From Miscanthus floridulus (lineage: Eukaryota; Streptophyta; Magnoliopsida; Poales; Poaceae), in NCBI RefSeq assembly GCF_019320115.1, contig NC_089581.1, positions 13,693,925-13,757,924 of the forward strand: a stretch of DNA of 64,000 bases, read 5' to 3'. The notes beneath the pieces were generated by a model. It saw nothing but the letters and a program-made list of their open reading frames with translations, searched no databases and was not told the DNA's origin. Each line of letters starts with the position of its first letter. Position 1 is the stretch's first letter. This document shows positions 11,056 through 23,479 of this stretch, piece by piece. The position numbers were made by a program, and so were the translations under genes.

Positions 11056-12482
11056 CTAATTTTCTCTTAGCAGATTCACTAACTTGATCAAATCCTGATG
11101 CGAGGACCCTCCATCCGCGACGCTGGCGCACGCCGCGCTCTTCAACGACAGCGTCCTCGCCTTGATCCCCTCGTCCCCAAGCAGCCGCTCCACCTTGTCC
11201 CTGATCTCCTCCTTGGTGACAATGTCCCTCCCGTCGGCGCAGACCTTCAACCCAACGCCCCACAGGTTGCAGATGTAGCTTTGGTTCAAGAACTGGTCGG
11301 CGAAGTAGGGCCAGCAGAGCAACGGGACGCCGTGCCGCACCGCTTCCATGGTCGAGTTCCACCCGCAGTGCGTCACGAAGCACGCCACCGAGGGGTGCGA
11401 GAGCACGCGCTGCTGGGGAGCCCAGCTGACGACGAGCCCTTTGCCGAAGACTGCGGCGCCGGAACCCATCCAGCCAGCCCTCGCCGACACCGTCGGCGAA
11501 GTTCGGCCGGACCCCCCACAGGAACGGCCGCCCGGTGAGCTCCAGGCCTTCGGCCAGCTCCTGGAGCTGTTCCGCGTCGAACACCGTGAAGCTCCCGAAC
11601 GCCACGTAGACGACTGAGCCGGGAGCCTGCGCGTCGAGCCAGCGGAGGCAGGTCTCGTCTTGGGGCCAGAAATGGCCGGCCGCCGCCGACTTGGGCTCCT
11701 CCAGCGGGCCGATGGCTACCGCCGGTATGGGGAGGTGGGCCAGCGCCACGGACTCGATCTCCTGGAAAGTGTTGCAGATGATAGTGTCGGCGAGCGCTAG
11801 TGTCGGGTTGGTCGTGATGGCTGCTCTGGATCATGGCTCTCCGTGACATAGGGCTCTTGCCAAGGCTGGTCCACGGAAGCTTGGAGGCGTCGATGGCTGG
11901 CATCTTGGGGTTTAGCTGGATCCTCTCGTTCCTTTTCACATTCCCTGCGAACGTAGAACTATCATGTCCTGATCTAATATATATAACAACGTGATTTTGC
12001 TCTTACCCGTCTCGTCGATGATGCTATCCTCAAGCATCTTGGGAAGGTGCATCCTCAGCGCGAAGGTGGCGGCGGAGAAAGTGGAGAACAAGGCGACACG
12101 CACGCCCACCTTGCGGACTAGCTCCAGCACGAAGCTCATGGACACGTCCGGCCACCACCCACCTGATGTCCCTCGACCTGATCGTCTCCTCGAGGCCGCC
12201 GAGCATCGCCGCCGGCAAGCCGTCGAGCACCTTGCCGATGTCGGTGCGGTCGCCGTCGGGGCCCATGCCGTCCGGGAAGGAGATCATGTCGATCCCGCCG
12301 GCGGCAGGGGTCGCTCCTTCCAGGGCCGTGAGGATGCGGGCATGGTTGAAGTCCGTGTTCACGAAGACGACCTCGAAGCCGTGCTCGACGAGCCTGTGGG
12401 AGAGCTCCATGAGGGGCATGACATGGCCCTGCGCGGCGAACGGCAGCATCATTACACGAGGCCAATGAGGAGACGCCGCCAT
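11056..12482 (-). pseudogene. UDP-glycosyltransferase, UGT83A1-like (copy 3, three frameshifts)
   Basis: The gene plan equals copies 1 and 2: ATG at 12482 (MAASPHW), exon 1 to 12007, a 62-bp GT-AG intron, and exon 2 from 11944 to the stop at 11056. The catalytic His region (AQGHVMP), the PSPG box (WAPQQRVL to CWPYFADQ) and the C-terminal NLLREN are all well preserved. However, reading requires three frame changes: an extra G near 12148 just before the catalytic Asp (VVA-D-VSMSF), an indel at about 11810-11830 after MIQS, and an extra A at 11452 just before the PSPG box. No in-frame nonsense codon occurs when frames are followed piecewise. It is either a young pseudogene or an intact gene carrying assembly errors. 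The first frameshift alone would remove the catalytic Asp and everything downstream. Confidence 0.88.
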
Positions 12483-12610
12483 GGAGGATCGGACGGTGGC
12501 TGAAGACACTTGGACGTGCTGGTAAAACGGCTGCTGGCCGGCTACAGGGCGATCGTGAGCTCTGAGCTGCACTATCAGATTCAGTATCAGAGGTCGTGTC
12601 GCTTGCAACG

Positions 12611-12645
12611 GCGCCACTCCTTGTGGATCAGGAGGTGCATATATA
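12611..12645 (-). promoter_or_regulatory. Proximal promoter block of UGT copy 3 (TATA box)
   Basis: The minus strand reads TATATATGCACC (TATA at 12640-12645), then CCACAAGGAGT. This is the cleanest version of the block shared with copies 1 and 2, about 155 bp upstream of the ATG. Confidence 0.45.
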
Positions 12646-13629
12646 GCCTGTGGCTAAGACTATGAAGTCTCATCGACGCAGACGTCATGCCGTGCATCAG
12701 CAAGAGTGGACTAGCATCATCTGCGTCGCGGAGTTGCCATATCTTTGCTCGGCGGCGCTAAAGAACAAGTCATGTGAACTGTACCACAGATTTAATTTGG
12801 CAGTATTGATTATAGCATATGTAACGTCGAAGAGCTGCTTGTCTGGAATATAGAAATTTTACAATCTAATTTCACAGAAAAAACACAGGAACAAGAAAAT
12901 TTTACCGTTATTCCAAAAGGATCCTAAATTCTACCAGCAACTAGGAGTAGTAGTTTTCTAAGAAAAATGACGCTGGCCACAGAGAGCGAATTTAATCAGG
13001 GCAACATTTCATTTGGGATTGACTGGCCAGAACCACACTCAAGGAGTTAAGGTTTTGTCATGAAGATTACTGACATTTTGGAATTTCGATCGATTATATG
13101 TTTCCAAGTTAAAGCTGTAGAACAATTTAGATTGGATTTTCCCCTTTCCGATATTCTTTCCCCTAGAATATTTTCCAGGATTCATGGCCTCAACCTCAAG
13201 CAGTACAAAACGTTGTGGTAGCCATGGCGCTAATGACTCAATGAATGAGGATGGTGGTTTTTGTGTCACGGGTCCGTAGGGCAGGAGCCGCACGTACTGA
13301 CGAAAAACTGTCAAAACTCGCAGACAGCAGAGGTTGAGCGCACAACCCCTGTAAACGTCTGACCCGTGTCTGTGGCTACCAGTTCCTAGCGGGAGAGCAT
13401 GCAATGCTGAGACTGAGACGTCCCTTTCACGTGAGGTCATTACTGATTTTAGCAACAAAAGTTGGTTCCATTTTCTTTAAACGAGCCCGTTTTCAAACCC
13501 TTTCACAAAACTGAAGTTGCTTCTGAACTTTGCTAGGATCTCATCAGAGAAGGTTGAGCAATCCCTCGTGGTGCAACTGTTTGAAGTTTTGACCAAATCT
13601 ATCTCTTATTAAGCTAATCCTCAGTATAT
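12646..13629. other. Intergenic, no feature recognised
   Basis: Upstream flank of UGT copy 3. A 139-codon minus-strand frame around 13039-13458 has no family resemblance. The rest is AT-rich spacer. Confidence 0.45.
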
Positions 13630-13832
13630 GTTCTATCTCAACGTGTAAGACATTCACGTCATCTTCCACCTAATAGTCATGTCATGCCACTAACTTCTAA
13701 CCTCTTAATGCAAGCTATCCACGTCATTTCAAGTTCTATCTCAACATGCCAGACATCCACATCATTTTCCACTAATAGCTATATCAATGCCACTGACTTT
13801 CGACCTCTTAATGCAAACTATCAACGTCTCCT
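13630..13832. repeat. Tandem duplication, about 103-bp unit, two copies
   Basis: Two adjacent units start at 13630 and 13733 with GTTCTATCTCAAC and share GACAT-CAC-TCAT, CCACTAA and CCTCTTAATGCAA motifs in the same order. They differ at many sites, so the duplication is old. It has no coding content. Confidence 0.7.
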
Positions 13833-14078
13833 GTAGTCCTGTTCCTTTGGAGCGAGAGACTTTAGGCATGCCAACCAAACGGAGCCTTATTCAGCAAGAG
13901 CCGAGAGTGGACTAGTTTTATCCATCTCTTTGCGCGGCGGTTGCTAAAGAACAAAGAACAAGTCGTGTTGAACACTTGAACTGTACCACAGATCTGACAG
14001 TATTCATGTGATATTGTCATAGCATACAGTACATATATAACGTCTAAATTCTGCCAGCAACTAGGAATATTAAGGGGC

Positions 14079-14395
14079 TGTTTGGTTCCTACAGGAACTC
14101 CTAAAATTCCTGTCACATCGAATGTTTGATACATTCAATGAGTATTAAATATAGACTAATTACAAAACTAATTGCATAACTTACGATTAATTTGCGAGAC
14201 GAATCTTTTAAGCCTAATTAGTCTATGATTTGACACCGTGGTGCTACAGTAACATACGCTAATGACAGATTAATTAGGCTTAAAAAATTCATCTCGAAAA
14301 TTAACCTCCATCTATGTAATTAGTTTTGTAATTAATCTATATTTAATGTTCCTTATTAATATCTAAATATTCGATGTGACATGAATTTTAGTGCA
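14079..14395. mobile_element. Grass MITE of the GACGAATCTTTTAAGCC family, degenerate
   Basis: Contains the internal signature GAGACGAATCTTTTAAGCC-TAATTAG and an inverted counterpart (TAATTAGGCTTAAAAAATTC), so it folds on itself. The left end GGGGCTGTTTGG is clear and the right end is eroded. The same signature occurs in at least six elements at 28.5-31.3 kb. Confidence 0.6.
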
Positions 14396-14858
14396 TGCAT
14401 GGATGGGACAAGATGCTTCTTTACAAAATGCAGTTAGGTGTAATAATGATCAAACTACAGAACTCCTTGATGTGCCCGTCAGTTGTCACGCTACACTCAG
14501 CTCGACCGACCGATCGGCCCAGCGAGGGCCCAAACATCATCGTGGATGTTGGTCTGGTCTACCACCACCAAAGCTGTCTTTAAGGCCGCAGATTGCAGAA
14601 ATACAACCTCAAAACCAAAACACCCAACTCTCACACTAACCACGCCGAGCTCACCAGGGAGGATAAAGGCGTGGCCGGGCGGTGTGCTTGAAAAATTGGA
14701 GTGTAACTATAAGACTTTTCACCAAGGCACAAAATAGCAAAGCCATAGCACTATGCTCTTGCATGAGAATGTAGGGAGGGTCTCGAACTCTCGATCGAGG
14801 GCAAATTCTTGTACGATGATGAACCACAGTAAGATAATATTGATTCACCAAGAATATA
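14396..14858. other. Intergenic, no feature recognised
   Basis: Short open frames on both strands overlap one another here, with no recognised product. Confidence 0.4.
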
Positions 14859-15096
14859 CTCCTTTTTACTTATAGTTTACTTTGGATTTGTCTTAAATCA
14901 AACCTTTTGACTTTAACCAATCTTATAGAAAATACACCAACATCAACAGTATCAAATTAGTTTCGTTAATTTTTTCACCGAATATGTTTTGATAATACAT
15001 TTATAGATGTTAATATATTTTTTCTGAAACTTGATCGAAGTTATAAAGTTTTACTTATTAGCATAAAGCCGAAATGGATTATAATTTGGAAGGGAG
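14859..15096. mobile_element. Stowaway-type MITE, 238 bp
   Basis: Ends CTCCTTTTTACTTATAG and ATAATTTGGAAGGGAG are inverted relative to each other, and the element is flanked by TA at 14857-14858 and 15097-15098. It is AT-rich and non-coding. Confidence 0.75.
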
Positions 15097-15129
15097 TAAG
15101 CATCTTCAAACAACGAAGTGAGAGCTGTG

Positions 15130-15455
15130 CTATCTTGGTTGTGTCGTTATGAGATCATGATCACTGCCCTGCTGAATAATCTGGAATGCTAGGAATGGCT
15201 TCATCTTCGACAACAAAAATGCAAATCTTCAGGCTTGGAGGATTGCCTTCAATGAAGAAATTGGCTTGGTTTGTATCAAAGCTAATAGGAAAACTAGTAG
15301 CCTTTTATCCACTTGGAGAGATAGCCTTATTTAATTCGTCTTTTTCTCTTTGGCTCTGAAAGCCTTGTAACTTCTCTGTACATACATTCTTTTACATATA
15401 TACAAAAATATAGGTAGGGGCCTCCCCTGTTGACTTTTGAAAAAAAAGGAGTGGA
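15130..15455 (+). mobile_element. LINE 3' fragment
   Basis: One plus-strand frame reads LWNARNGFIFDNKN, then LQAWRIAFNEEIGLV and a ST-WRDSLI motif, the C-terminal tail typical of grass L1-type ORF2. A stop, a 3' UTR and an A-rich end (about 15440-15452) follow. Only the extreme 3' end was retained, consistent with 5'-truncated LINE insertion. Confidence 0.65.
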
Positions 15456-17010
15456 AAAAAAGGAATAGAAGAGAGACAACGATAGCTTTAAGTCAAGAAA
15501 TTGTTCGACGATAGCTATATAAAGTTTATGCCAATAAATGCAGGATACATGGAGCTAGAACAAGTTCAATTAATAAACAGATAAAAATACTTGCAAAGTA
15601 TTTTTAAATAAGAACATAGCTACACTAGAAAAATAAAAACCATTTGCGCGGGTCCATCTTGCTAGTTTACTTCAGTAATTTAGAAGTTTTTTTTGAAACT
15701 TAAAGGCATACAGTAGTAATTTAGAAGTTAATGGATCAGTTTGCAGCCACCTGACAAGTTGTTGCATCGTGAGCCACAATTCACCCTAAAAATATCCAAG
15801 AGCACTATAGGAGTACATACAAACTAGTCAGTTCCCCGCGTTGCCGCGGGGCGAGTGGTTGTTGTCATGATTCAATAATATGAACCATTCGAGGAAAGTG
15901 GATTCAAATGTGTTGATACGGAGTGGTCACGAGAGAGTGGAGTTTAATAGGATGTCAGTAGGTTCTGCACGCATGGGAGGGTTGTGAGACGCAAAAGGAG
16001 CATTGTACATTACAAAATAAGGATGCATCGTCACAAACACTTGCTGTCCTAGGCAGTCCTCCCGCGCAATGTGCGGGCGCGAGCTAAGGATAGAAATGTG
16101 CTGCATTACATGTCTGTGTGCCAAATAAAAAGATCATAAAAGCTTAAAGCTACATGTTTCTTGTAATGAAAATTAGACAACTTCTGGCCAAATCAAATGT
16201 GCCGCACCTGCATAGAAATGTAACAGAAGCCATCATTCTTCAAATGATAGCAAAAAAGAATGAAAATTGGACAGCATCTGATGGAATGAAAATCGGACAA
16301 ATTAGAAAACCTGAACGTTTTCACGCGAAGCGTTTAGTGTACAATGGCAACTGAAGCAACCTTTTTGCAGGCAAGGAATTGTAGCCTATGAGGTGGAAAC
16401 ATGTTAAAGAAGGATTGTATCAAAGTTGAGTGTTGTATCATTATTAGTCAGTCTAAATATTAGAATTGCAGTCATCCATTAAATTTGGTGTATAATTTGG
16501 TGGGCCAAAGGTTCAAAGCTTGATCAAATACAATATAGTTCATGTCATCGTAGAAACGAATAGCTTTCACACACCAAAGAAACATCATCGTGCACATTAT
16601 TTTCTAGGATTAATCAAGCTTTCCCGTTCTTTTTTTTTGTCAATTAATCACCTTCTAAAATTCGACTCCCAGGACCCCCATAAGCCTGATTAACCAAAAT
16701 AGAGGGGTGAGAACAGATACAGTACAGGTTTGGAAATTGAATCTTTAAGGGGGTATGACCCAACCAAGTGTCATCTCAACATCTGTTTAATCTTATGTAG
16801 GCCTTGCGAAAATTGAGAAGACCCTTTCACCGTAGACTGAAAATAGATTTTTATTTGTTATATAAGCTGTTTGCCTCAAATGGCCTTGGTTCCTTTAACC
16901 AATTTGGAGATCCATTCTATGATGAAACACCCATTCATGAGTCTGGTACTAATAATCCCTATTCCCCTAGGTCCTCTGGTCTATGCAGCATGTCTCATCT
17001 TGCCATATGA
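15456..17010. other. Intergenic, no feature recognised
   Basis: AT-rich spacer with two short GC patches containing CCGCG-type motifs near 15837 and 16060. Nothing coding is recognised up to the left LTR at 17011. Confidence 0.45.
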
Positions 17011-17854
17011 TGTTTGTGAAAGCTTTAGTTTGGTTTTGGTGAATTGATGAAACCCTAAATGCTAACTTAGTTTATCAAAGTGATCATGAGATAGGTAGCA
17101 CTATTCCAAGTGGTGGAGCAAAGGTGAAGATCATGATGATGGTGTGACCATGGTGATGATCAAGTGCTTGGACTTGGAAAAGAAGAAAGAGAAAAACAAA
17201 AAGCTCAAGGCAAAGGTGAAACTCGATATGAGCTTTTTGGTTTGGTGATCGAGACACTTAGCAAGTGTGATCACATTTAGGATCGATAGCCGTACTATTA
17301 AGAGGGGTAAAACTCGTATCGAAATGCGGTTATCAAAGTGCCACTAGATGCTCTAATTCATTGCATATGTATTTAGATCTAGTGGAGAGCTAACACCCTT
17401 GAAAGTGTTTGTGAAAATATGCTAACACACGTGCATAAGGTGATACACTTGGTGGTTGGCACATTTGAGCAGGGGTGGAGAAGTTGGTGAAGTAAATGAG
17501 GTGTTTGTCGCTGTGAAACAGTGACCGGACGCAGGCCTTGGCTGGACCTGCGCTTCTGGTCATGTGTTACAGAGAGGGTGCGGTCTCGGCCATGTGACCG
17601 GACGTTGGCGCGAAGTGGTGACCTGACGCGCAGTGGCCGCGTCCGGTCGTGTCTAACGTATGGTGACGTGGCGTCAAAACTGTTGGCGCGCTGCGGCTGT
17701 GAGGACCAGACTCGAGGCCGAGTCCGGTCATGCACTCTCGGACGTGTCAGGTTGAGAAAAGGGCGCTCAGGGCGCTCTCTGGAAATGACCATACGCCACA
17801 TTGGTGGCGCGTCCGGTCATTCCCTCTGTGCGTCAGGTCACAGTGTTGGGCGCG

Positions 17855-20044
17855 TGATGTAGACTAGGCCCGATCTTCCGAAAGATATGATAGCGTCGAT
17901 TGGTGGAGACTCGATGTTCACGATCTAGGCTTCAAACCAAGATTGATTCGGACCCCCGCAACCGTTACACCACTGCTCCGTTGGTTATCAACCACGCAAA
18001 CGCGATTGACCTCGCCGAGAGGCTTTCCTGCAAGCGAATCGAGAACACAAGCAAGAACGAGATAAACACAATCTGAAATTGCAAATAAATATGAGGCTTA
18101 TGATAATGAGAAAGAATTCAAGTCTTTATTTGAAAGGACTAATCGCCACAGGCGAACAAGATCAAGAACTAGGGCCCTGGTTCACAGCAAGCAGCCTTGG
18201 CGGCGACAGTTGCAGCAAAACGACGTCTGTTTCACGAGAAAATCAAGAAATAAACAAAACTCAAACCATAAGGAGAGTGACGGCTGCTATTTATAGAGTC
18301 TTGTGCGTTACCCCCCTGGACGCGCCCCCTAATGGGCCTAAACACGATACACGGTCCAACGGACTAAAAGACGGTGTCGCAGCACCCTGGCAGATTCTGG
18401 ACGCTGACTTGTTTCAATGATTCCTATTGATTCCGAAGGTCTTTTGATGTGAAACCACTTGGATTGGCTTTCTTATCAAATTAGCTTTCCAACCATATAT
18501 GGATCGTCAAAAACAGAGTCCAGATACGTCCTGGGTGACTAGTTTAAGGCAGTCTGGTCCTGTAGCCCGAACCAGACTCGAACTTGAGTTGGACTGGGCT
18601 TCCACCATGAAAAAGATGAATTGGACACCCATGCTGGACCTCCTCCTCTACTTGGCTTGTATGCGATGAAGTAGTGATGTCCTCATCATCCTCCCTTTCT
18701 TGAATTGAAGTCGTCCTCGACCGAAGTAGATCGTCTCCTCCATTGGATGACAGCAACGATGGTTCTGGAAGAAGACGTTCATCTTGGCGCCCCATCCTTC
18801 ACAAAGACGGCTGCCATAGTGGCTTCCCTGTTGGGAATTCATCCTCCTTCTCCTGTAAAAGGTTAGTACCAACAAGAGGCATAGCACTAAGAGTAGGACC
18901 AAGTGGATATATAGGCGATGTACAAGTTAGAGCATAACATGGTTCATCATGATCAATAAGAACAGATTTAAGAGCAAATAAAACTTCTTTCATGTTACTT
19001 GATGGTTCATTTGTTGGTTTGCTAAAGTCTTTATGATGGTCTTTCTTTTTCTTTTCAGCAAGTTCATTTTCATATTACATAATTTCAGTAGGTGATAAAG
19101 GAAGTAAAGCAATAGTCTTTCCTTTAAACATAAAAGTATATCTATTTTGCCTACCATGATGTACAATATTATTATCATATTGCCAAGGGTGGCCTAACAA
19201 AAGTGAACAAGCTTGCATAGGCACGACATCAAAATCAGCATAATCACGGTATGACCCAATAGAAAATTGCACACGAGCAGATTGTGTTACCTTTGCCTTA
19301 TCACTATTGTTGAACCACTAAACATGGTATGAATGTAGAAGAGCACGTGTAGATAAACCAAGAGTCTTGACAAGCTCAGAACTTACCAAGTTATTGCTGC
19401 TCCCTCCATCAATTATAGCACGAATATGGAAATTATTGACAATGAAGAACATTTGAAACAAATTATGGCGTTGTAGCTTGTCTACTGGCTCAACTTGTGT
19501 ACTCAAAACACGCTGAACAAGGATTGATTTGTAGTCTGCAGTGCATGCCACACTATCAATTACCTCATCAAGATCTTCAGCACTATCCGCAAATTTATCT
19601 GCATAAAGATCAGTTGCAAGTGCAAATTCATTCTCTTCATCACTAGCACTAGCATACCCACCATCATCAGTAGCAATATATGCGCGTTTGCTGGGGCATT
19701 CTTTAGCAATATGTCCCATGCCCTTGCAGCGGTGGCACACAACTTTAGAAGAGCTGCTAGAGGAAGGTGTAGCAGATCCACTAGAAGAAGGTGTGGTAGG
19801 AGAATTCTTCTTTACAGGCGCTGGTGGTGTCTGCACATTAGAAAATTTACTCACCTCGGTTGGACGTGAAGGAATGGATGGAGTCACGGATGGAGTCGTG
19901 GATCGCCTAGGTTGTCATCTCTGTACTTCCCTTTCAGCTTTAATAGCATAATAATATAATTGGGAAAATCTAGTCCATTCTTTATAGTCAAGAACATCCT
20001 ATATTTCAAGACGTAAACCTCCAAAAAATCTAGAACACTCATCA
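17855..20044 (-). mobile_element. Ty3/Gypsy fragment nested in Copia LTR
   Basis: On the minus strand the order is gag, zinc knuckle, protease, a jump to the sequence just before the 3' LTR, then the LTR ending CTAGTCTACATCA at 17855. The LTR carries a TATA-like CTATAAATAGC (about 18290-18300). Reverse transcriptase, RNase H and integrase are absent, so a large internal deletion has occurred, and the 5' LTR is missing. The right boundary is where gag-like reading stops and the host LTR resumes, accurate to about 20 bp. Confidence 0.7.
19318..20044 (-). pseudogene. Ty3 gag zinc knuckle and protease fragment
   Basis: A minus-strand reading carries a CCHC knuckle (CHRCKGMGHIAKEC), a Ser/Thr/Pro linker before it, and an aspartic protease site (IDGGSSNNLV). 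Upstream codons read LDYKEWTRFSQLYYYAIK, typical of Ty3 gag, but contain a stop. Downstream, from about 19272, a second frame continues the protease fold (LLGHPWQYDNN). The rest of pol is missing. Confidence 0.75.
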
Positions 20045-21282
20045 GCGTGTGGGCAAGCAAGCGAACGGACGCGGCGTTGGGTGCGCCTGGTCATTGATCA
20101 ACGCGTCCGATCACAACTTAACCATGCGCAGGTGAGACTAGCCGTTGAAATCAAATGAGCAACGTTGAACAAGGACGACACATGGCATGTATCCGAGGAC
20201 CAGACGTAGGGACCGAGCGTCAGGTCGATTCGACCTGCATGTCCGGTCAGCGTGATGACAGTGGGGTGCAGGGGGCCAACGACTCTATTTCGTGGGAGCT
20301 TCTATTTAAGCCCCTTGGCCGGCTCAAGCTCACTCTCTTGGCCATTTTGCATTGATATAGAAACCTTGTGAGCTTAGCCAAAGCCCTCACACTCATCTCC
20401 ATCATTGATTCATCATCTTTGTGAGATTGGGAGTGAATCCAAGTGCATTGCTTGAGCGATTGCATTAGAGGCACTTGGTGTTCGTGTTTCGCTGCGGGAT
20501 TCGCTTGTTACTCTTGGTGGTTGTCGCCACCTAGATGGCTTGGTGTAGCAAGGATCGTCGAGTGGAGGAAGGTGCTTGTCTCTGGCTCTGATCATGGTGA
20601 TTGTGAGGGGTTCTTGACCTTTCCTCGGTGGAGAGCCAAAAGGTACTCCAGTGGATTGCTCATGGCCTATGTGATCCTCATCTTATGTTGGTTGTGCAGC
20701 ACCCTTTTGAGGGTTTAGCGTGTGTTGCCAATTAGCGTGTTAACCTCCAAGTGAATGAATCGACACAACGAGGACTAGCTTGCTGGCAAGCAAGTTAACC
20801 TCGATAAAAAATCTTATCATCTTGTTCTGATGATTTCTTGATTGATTGTGATTGATTGGCTCCATCATATTATGATTGGCTCTATCCTCGACACGGCGGT
20901 ATAATTATCACATCCCCTCTCTTGTATTTATATTTCTAGTATTGTTTTGCTCTTTAGTGTAATTAGTTTTGAGAGCAAGCTTGTGTCAAGTCTAGTAGTT
21001 AGTGTGACTCTTTAGTTAGTCTTTGAGAGTACTATAACTTAGTGTAGCGACATAGCCTTTATGTGCTTAGAGATCATAGTCACTAGAATTATGGTAAGTG
21101 GCTTGCATTTTTAGTAGGCTAGCGTAGCATTTGCTTCGCCTCATATTTGTCTAACCGATTTGTTAAGTGTTGTTGTAGAAATTTTAATATGCTATTCACC
21201 CCTCTTTAGCCATTAGGACCTTTCAAGTGGTATTGGAGTCGTGGTCATCTTGATTTGAAGCTTAACAACCCTCGGTGTTAAA

Positions 21283-23440
21283 ATGGCTCAAATCAACAAC
21301 ACCAAGAAGTCATCCTAATTTGATAGAATAAATTATCCATATTGGAAGTCAAAGATGACCACACATATCAAGTCAATCAATAGAAAGAGATGGAATGTGG
21401 TAGAGACCAAGATTGAGGTTGCTAATCCGAAGGCACCCACCGTGGCCAAAGAGATATTGCTCCAAAACAAGGACATAGCTCTTAGTGAAATTCATGATGC
21501 TCTTGATGAGAAGACATTTGAGCAAATCAAGAATATTGAGATGGCTCATGAGGCTTGAAATAAGTTGAAGAAATCATTTGAGGGCACTTAAGCGGTGAAG
21601 GGCGCCAAAGCATACATTCTCAAATAAAAGTTTGTAAGCTTCAAGATGAAGAATGATAAGAGTGTGCTGGAGATGTTTTATAGGCTTCAAGTGCTAGTCA
21701 ATGATCTCAAAGTACTTGGTGAAGAAGTGAAGGACAAGGACTTCTCTCATAAGTTCTTGAGATGCTTATCTTCAAGATTTGGCATGTTGGTCACATTGCT
21801 TGTTAGGAGTGGTTTGGACACCATGACACCAAACCAAGTGTTGAAAGATGTGATGATCGATGACACATATAGAGATGATGATAAGGAAGAAAAGAAGAAG
21901 AAGAAAGATGAGAAGAAGGATTAGAAGAAGAGTGTGGCATTCAAGGCCACATCATCCAATGGCAAGGCAAAGCAAGAATCATCAAGTGAAGATGAAGACT
22001 TGAGCTTTGATGAGATGGATGATGAGAAGATGGCTCTCTTTATCAAGAAATTTAGCAAGTTTATGATGAAGAATGGCTACTGTACTAGAAGAAAGAAGTA
22101 TTCATCCAAGAACAAGGAAGAGTCAAGAAGGTGCTTCAAGTATGGAAGCAATGATCATCTCATTGCTCAATGCCCATACCCTGTTCGCTTTGCTAAAAAA
22201 ATAAGCAGAAACACTGTTTCGACTGGTTTGTTGTGAGAGAAAACACTATTTTGGCTAAAAAACAAGCTAAAAAAGACAGATTATAAGAGAAGTGAACAGG
22301 GCCACAATAGAGACAATGATGATAATGACAAGAAGAGCAAGAAGAAGGACAAGAAGGAAAATAAAGAGAAGAAATATAAGATTACCATCAAGAAGAAGAA
22401 GGGTGGTTCATATGTGGTCACTTGGGATAGTCATGCTTCCTCAAGTGATGATGATGATAGTTATGATGACAAGACCACCAAAAAGAAGGCTGTTGCAAGC
22501 ATTGCTATCAAAGAGAAACCTTCTCTCTTCGACACTCCATCTTGCTTTATGGCTAAGGCCACTAAGGTACAAACTTATGATGATGGATGTGATGAGGAAC
22601 ATGATAATAAAAGTGAAAGTGACAATGATAATGAACCAACTAAGGATGAATTACTTGACATGCTAGATGATGCTAAAAACACTTTGACATTAAAAGAAGG
22701 GAATGCAAAAGCTAGTGTAAGGAACTAAAAGCCCTTAAGCAAGTCTTTGATGAGCTCAATGCATCTCATAAGAGGCTAGAGGAAACCCATGAGAAGCTTG
22801 GCAAGGCTCACAAGAAGCTTGAGAAAGCTCATTCATCTCTACTTGATGAGCAAAATGTGAAAGAGCATGTTGAAACATGTGATGTTGGCTTAACTTGTGA
22901 TATAATTGATGAATCATTCTATAAGCCTATCATTTTTTGCTCCCACTAGTCCTTCTTGTAGCACATCGACTTCTACTTCATCTAGCAGTGATGGTTTCAC
23001 TTGTGATGCCTCACTAATAATTGAGAATAAGACTATCAAGAAGGAGGTCAATGTGCTCACTCACGTCTTAGACAAAGCCTATGGTGGTGAGGGCCACTTG
23101 CTTATATGCTTGGGTAGCCAAAGAGCTTCTCTCTACAAAAAGGGATTGGGCTATACTCTAAAAAAGGCAAGGCGGCCTATGCTCCTCACAAGACTAGTTT
23201 TGTGAAAAACAATAGTCGGTTTTGTACTAGTTGCAAGCAAGTTGGTCATATAGAGCAAAAGTGCATAAACAAGAAGTCACAAGCTAATGTATCCTCCATT
23301 AAGCTTGATTCTTTCTATGTGCTTATCAAGAGTACAAATGGTGTGAAGGCTAAGTTCATTGGTGCACCATGGATGGGCTCAAAGAAGAAAACCATTTGGG
23401 TGCCAAAGAGCTTAGTGACTAACATTCAAGGACCCAAGTA
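21283..23440 (+). pseudogene. Copia gag, broken
   Basis: Reading begins at ATG 21283 (MAQINNTKKS) with a WKSKM motif, continues through the UBN2/DUF4219-type gag core (FVSFKM, VLVNDLKVLG), Lys/Glu-rich linkers and two zinc-knuckle-like motifs (CFKYGSNDHLIAQC near 22129 and CTSCKQVGHIEQKC near 23223). At least four in-frame stops and several frame changes occur, and the MITE at 22179-22301 interrupts it directly after the first knuckle. Confidence 0.75.
22179..22301. mobile_element. MITE (GTTCGCTT family) inserted in Copia gag, 123 bp
   Basis: TIR ends CCCTGTTCGCTT and AAGTGAACAGGG are near-perfect inverse complements. Removing the element lets the gag reading continue from CPY into NRDNDD-type codons. 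Related copies are at 439, 29765 and 31651. It has no coding capacity. Confidence 0.75.
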
Positions 23441-23479
23441 AGTTTGGGTACCTAAAAAGAATTAATCTTCTTTTGTAGG

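Larger units (their letters stand above)
17011..21226 (+). repeat. Left LTR of the Sirevirus-like element (interrupted)
   Basis: Starts TGTTTGTGAAAGC and ends near ...ATTAGGACCTTTCA, immediately before a TGGTATTGGAGTC primer-binding-like site (about 21229-21241; initiator-Met tRNA type). Its last 460 bp (20766-21226) match the right LTR at 24434-24898. A Ty3 fragment occupies 17855 to about 20044. Confidence 0.75.

Noticed and set aside
11440..11460. Programmed frameshift in UGT copy 3
   Set aside because: There are three separate indels with different contexts, no slippery heptamer is evident, and plant UGTs are not known to use frameshifting.
17850..20050. 5-bp target duplication (GCGCG / GCGTG) around the nested Ty3 fragment
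   Set aside because: Only 4 of 5 bases match, and the right end is inside gag rather than at an LTR, so it is probably chance.
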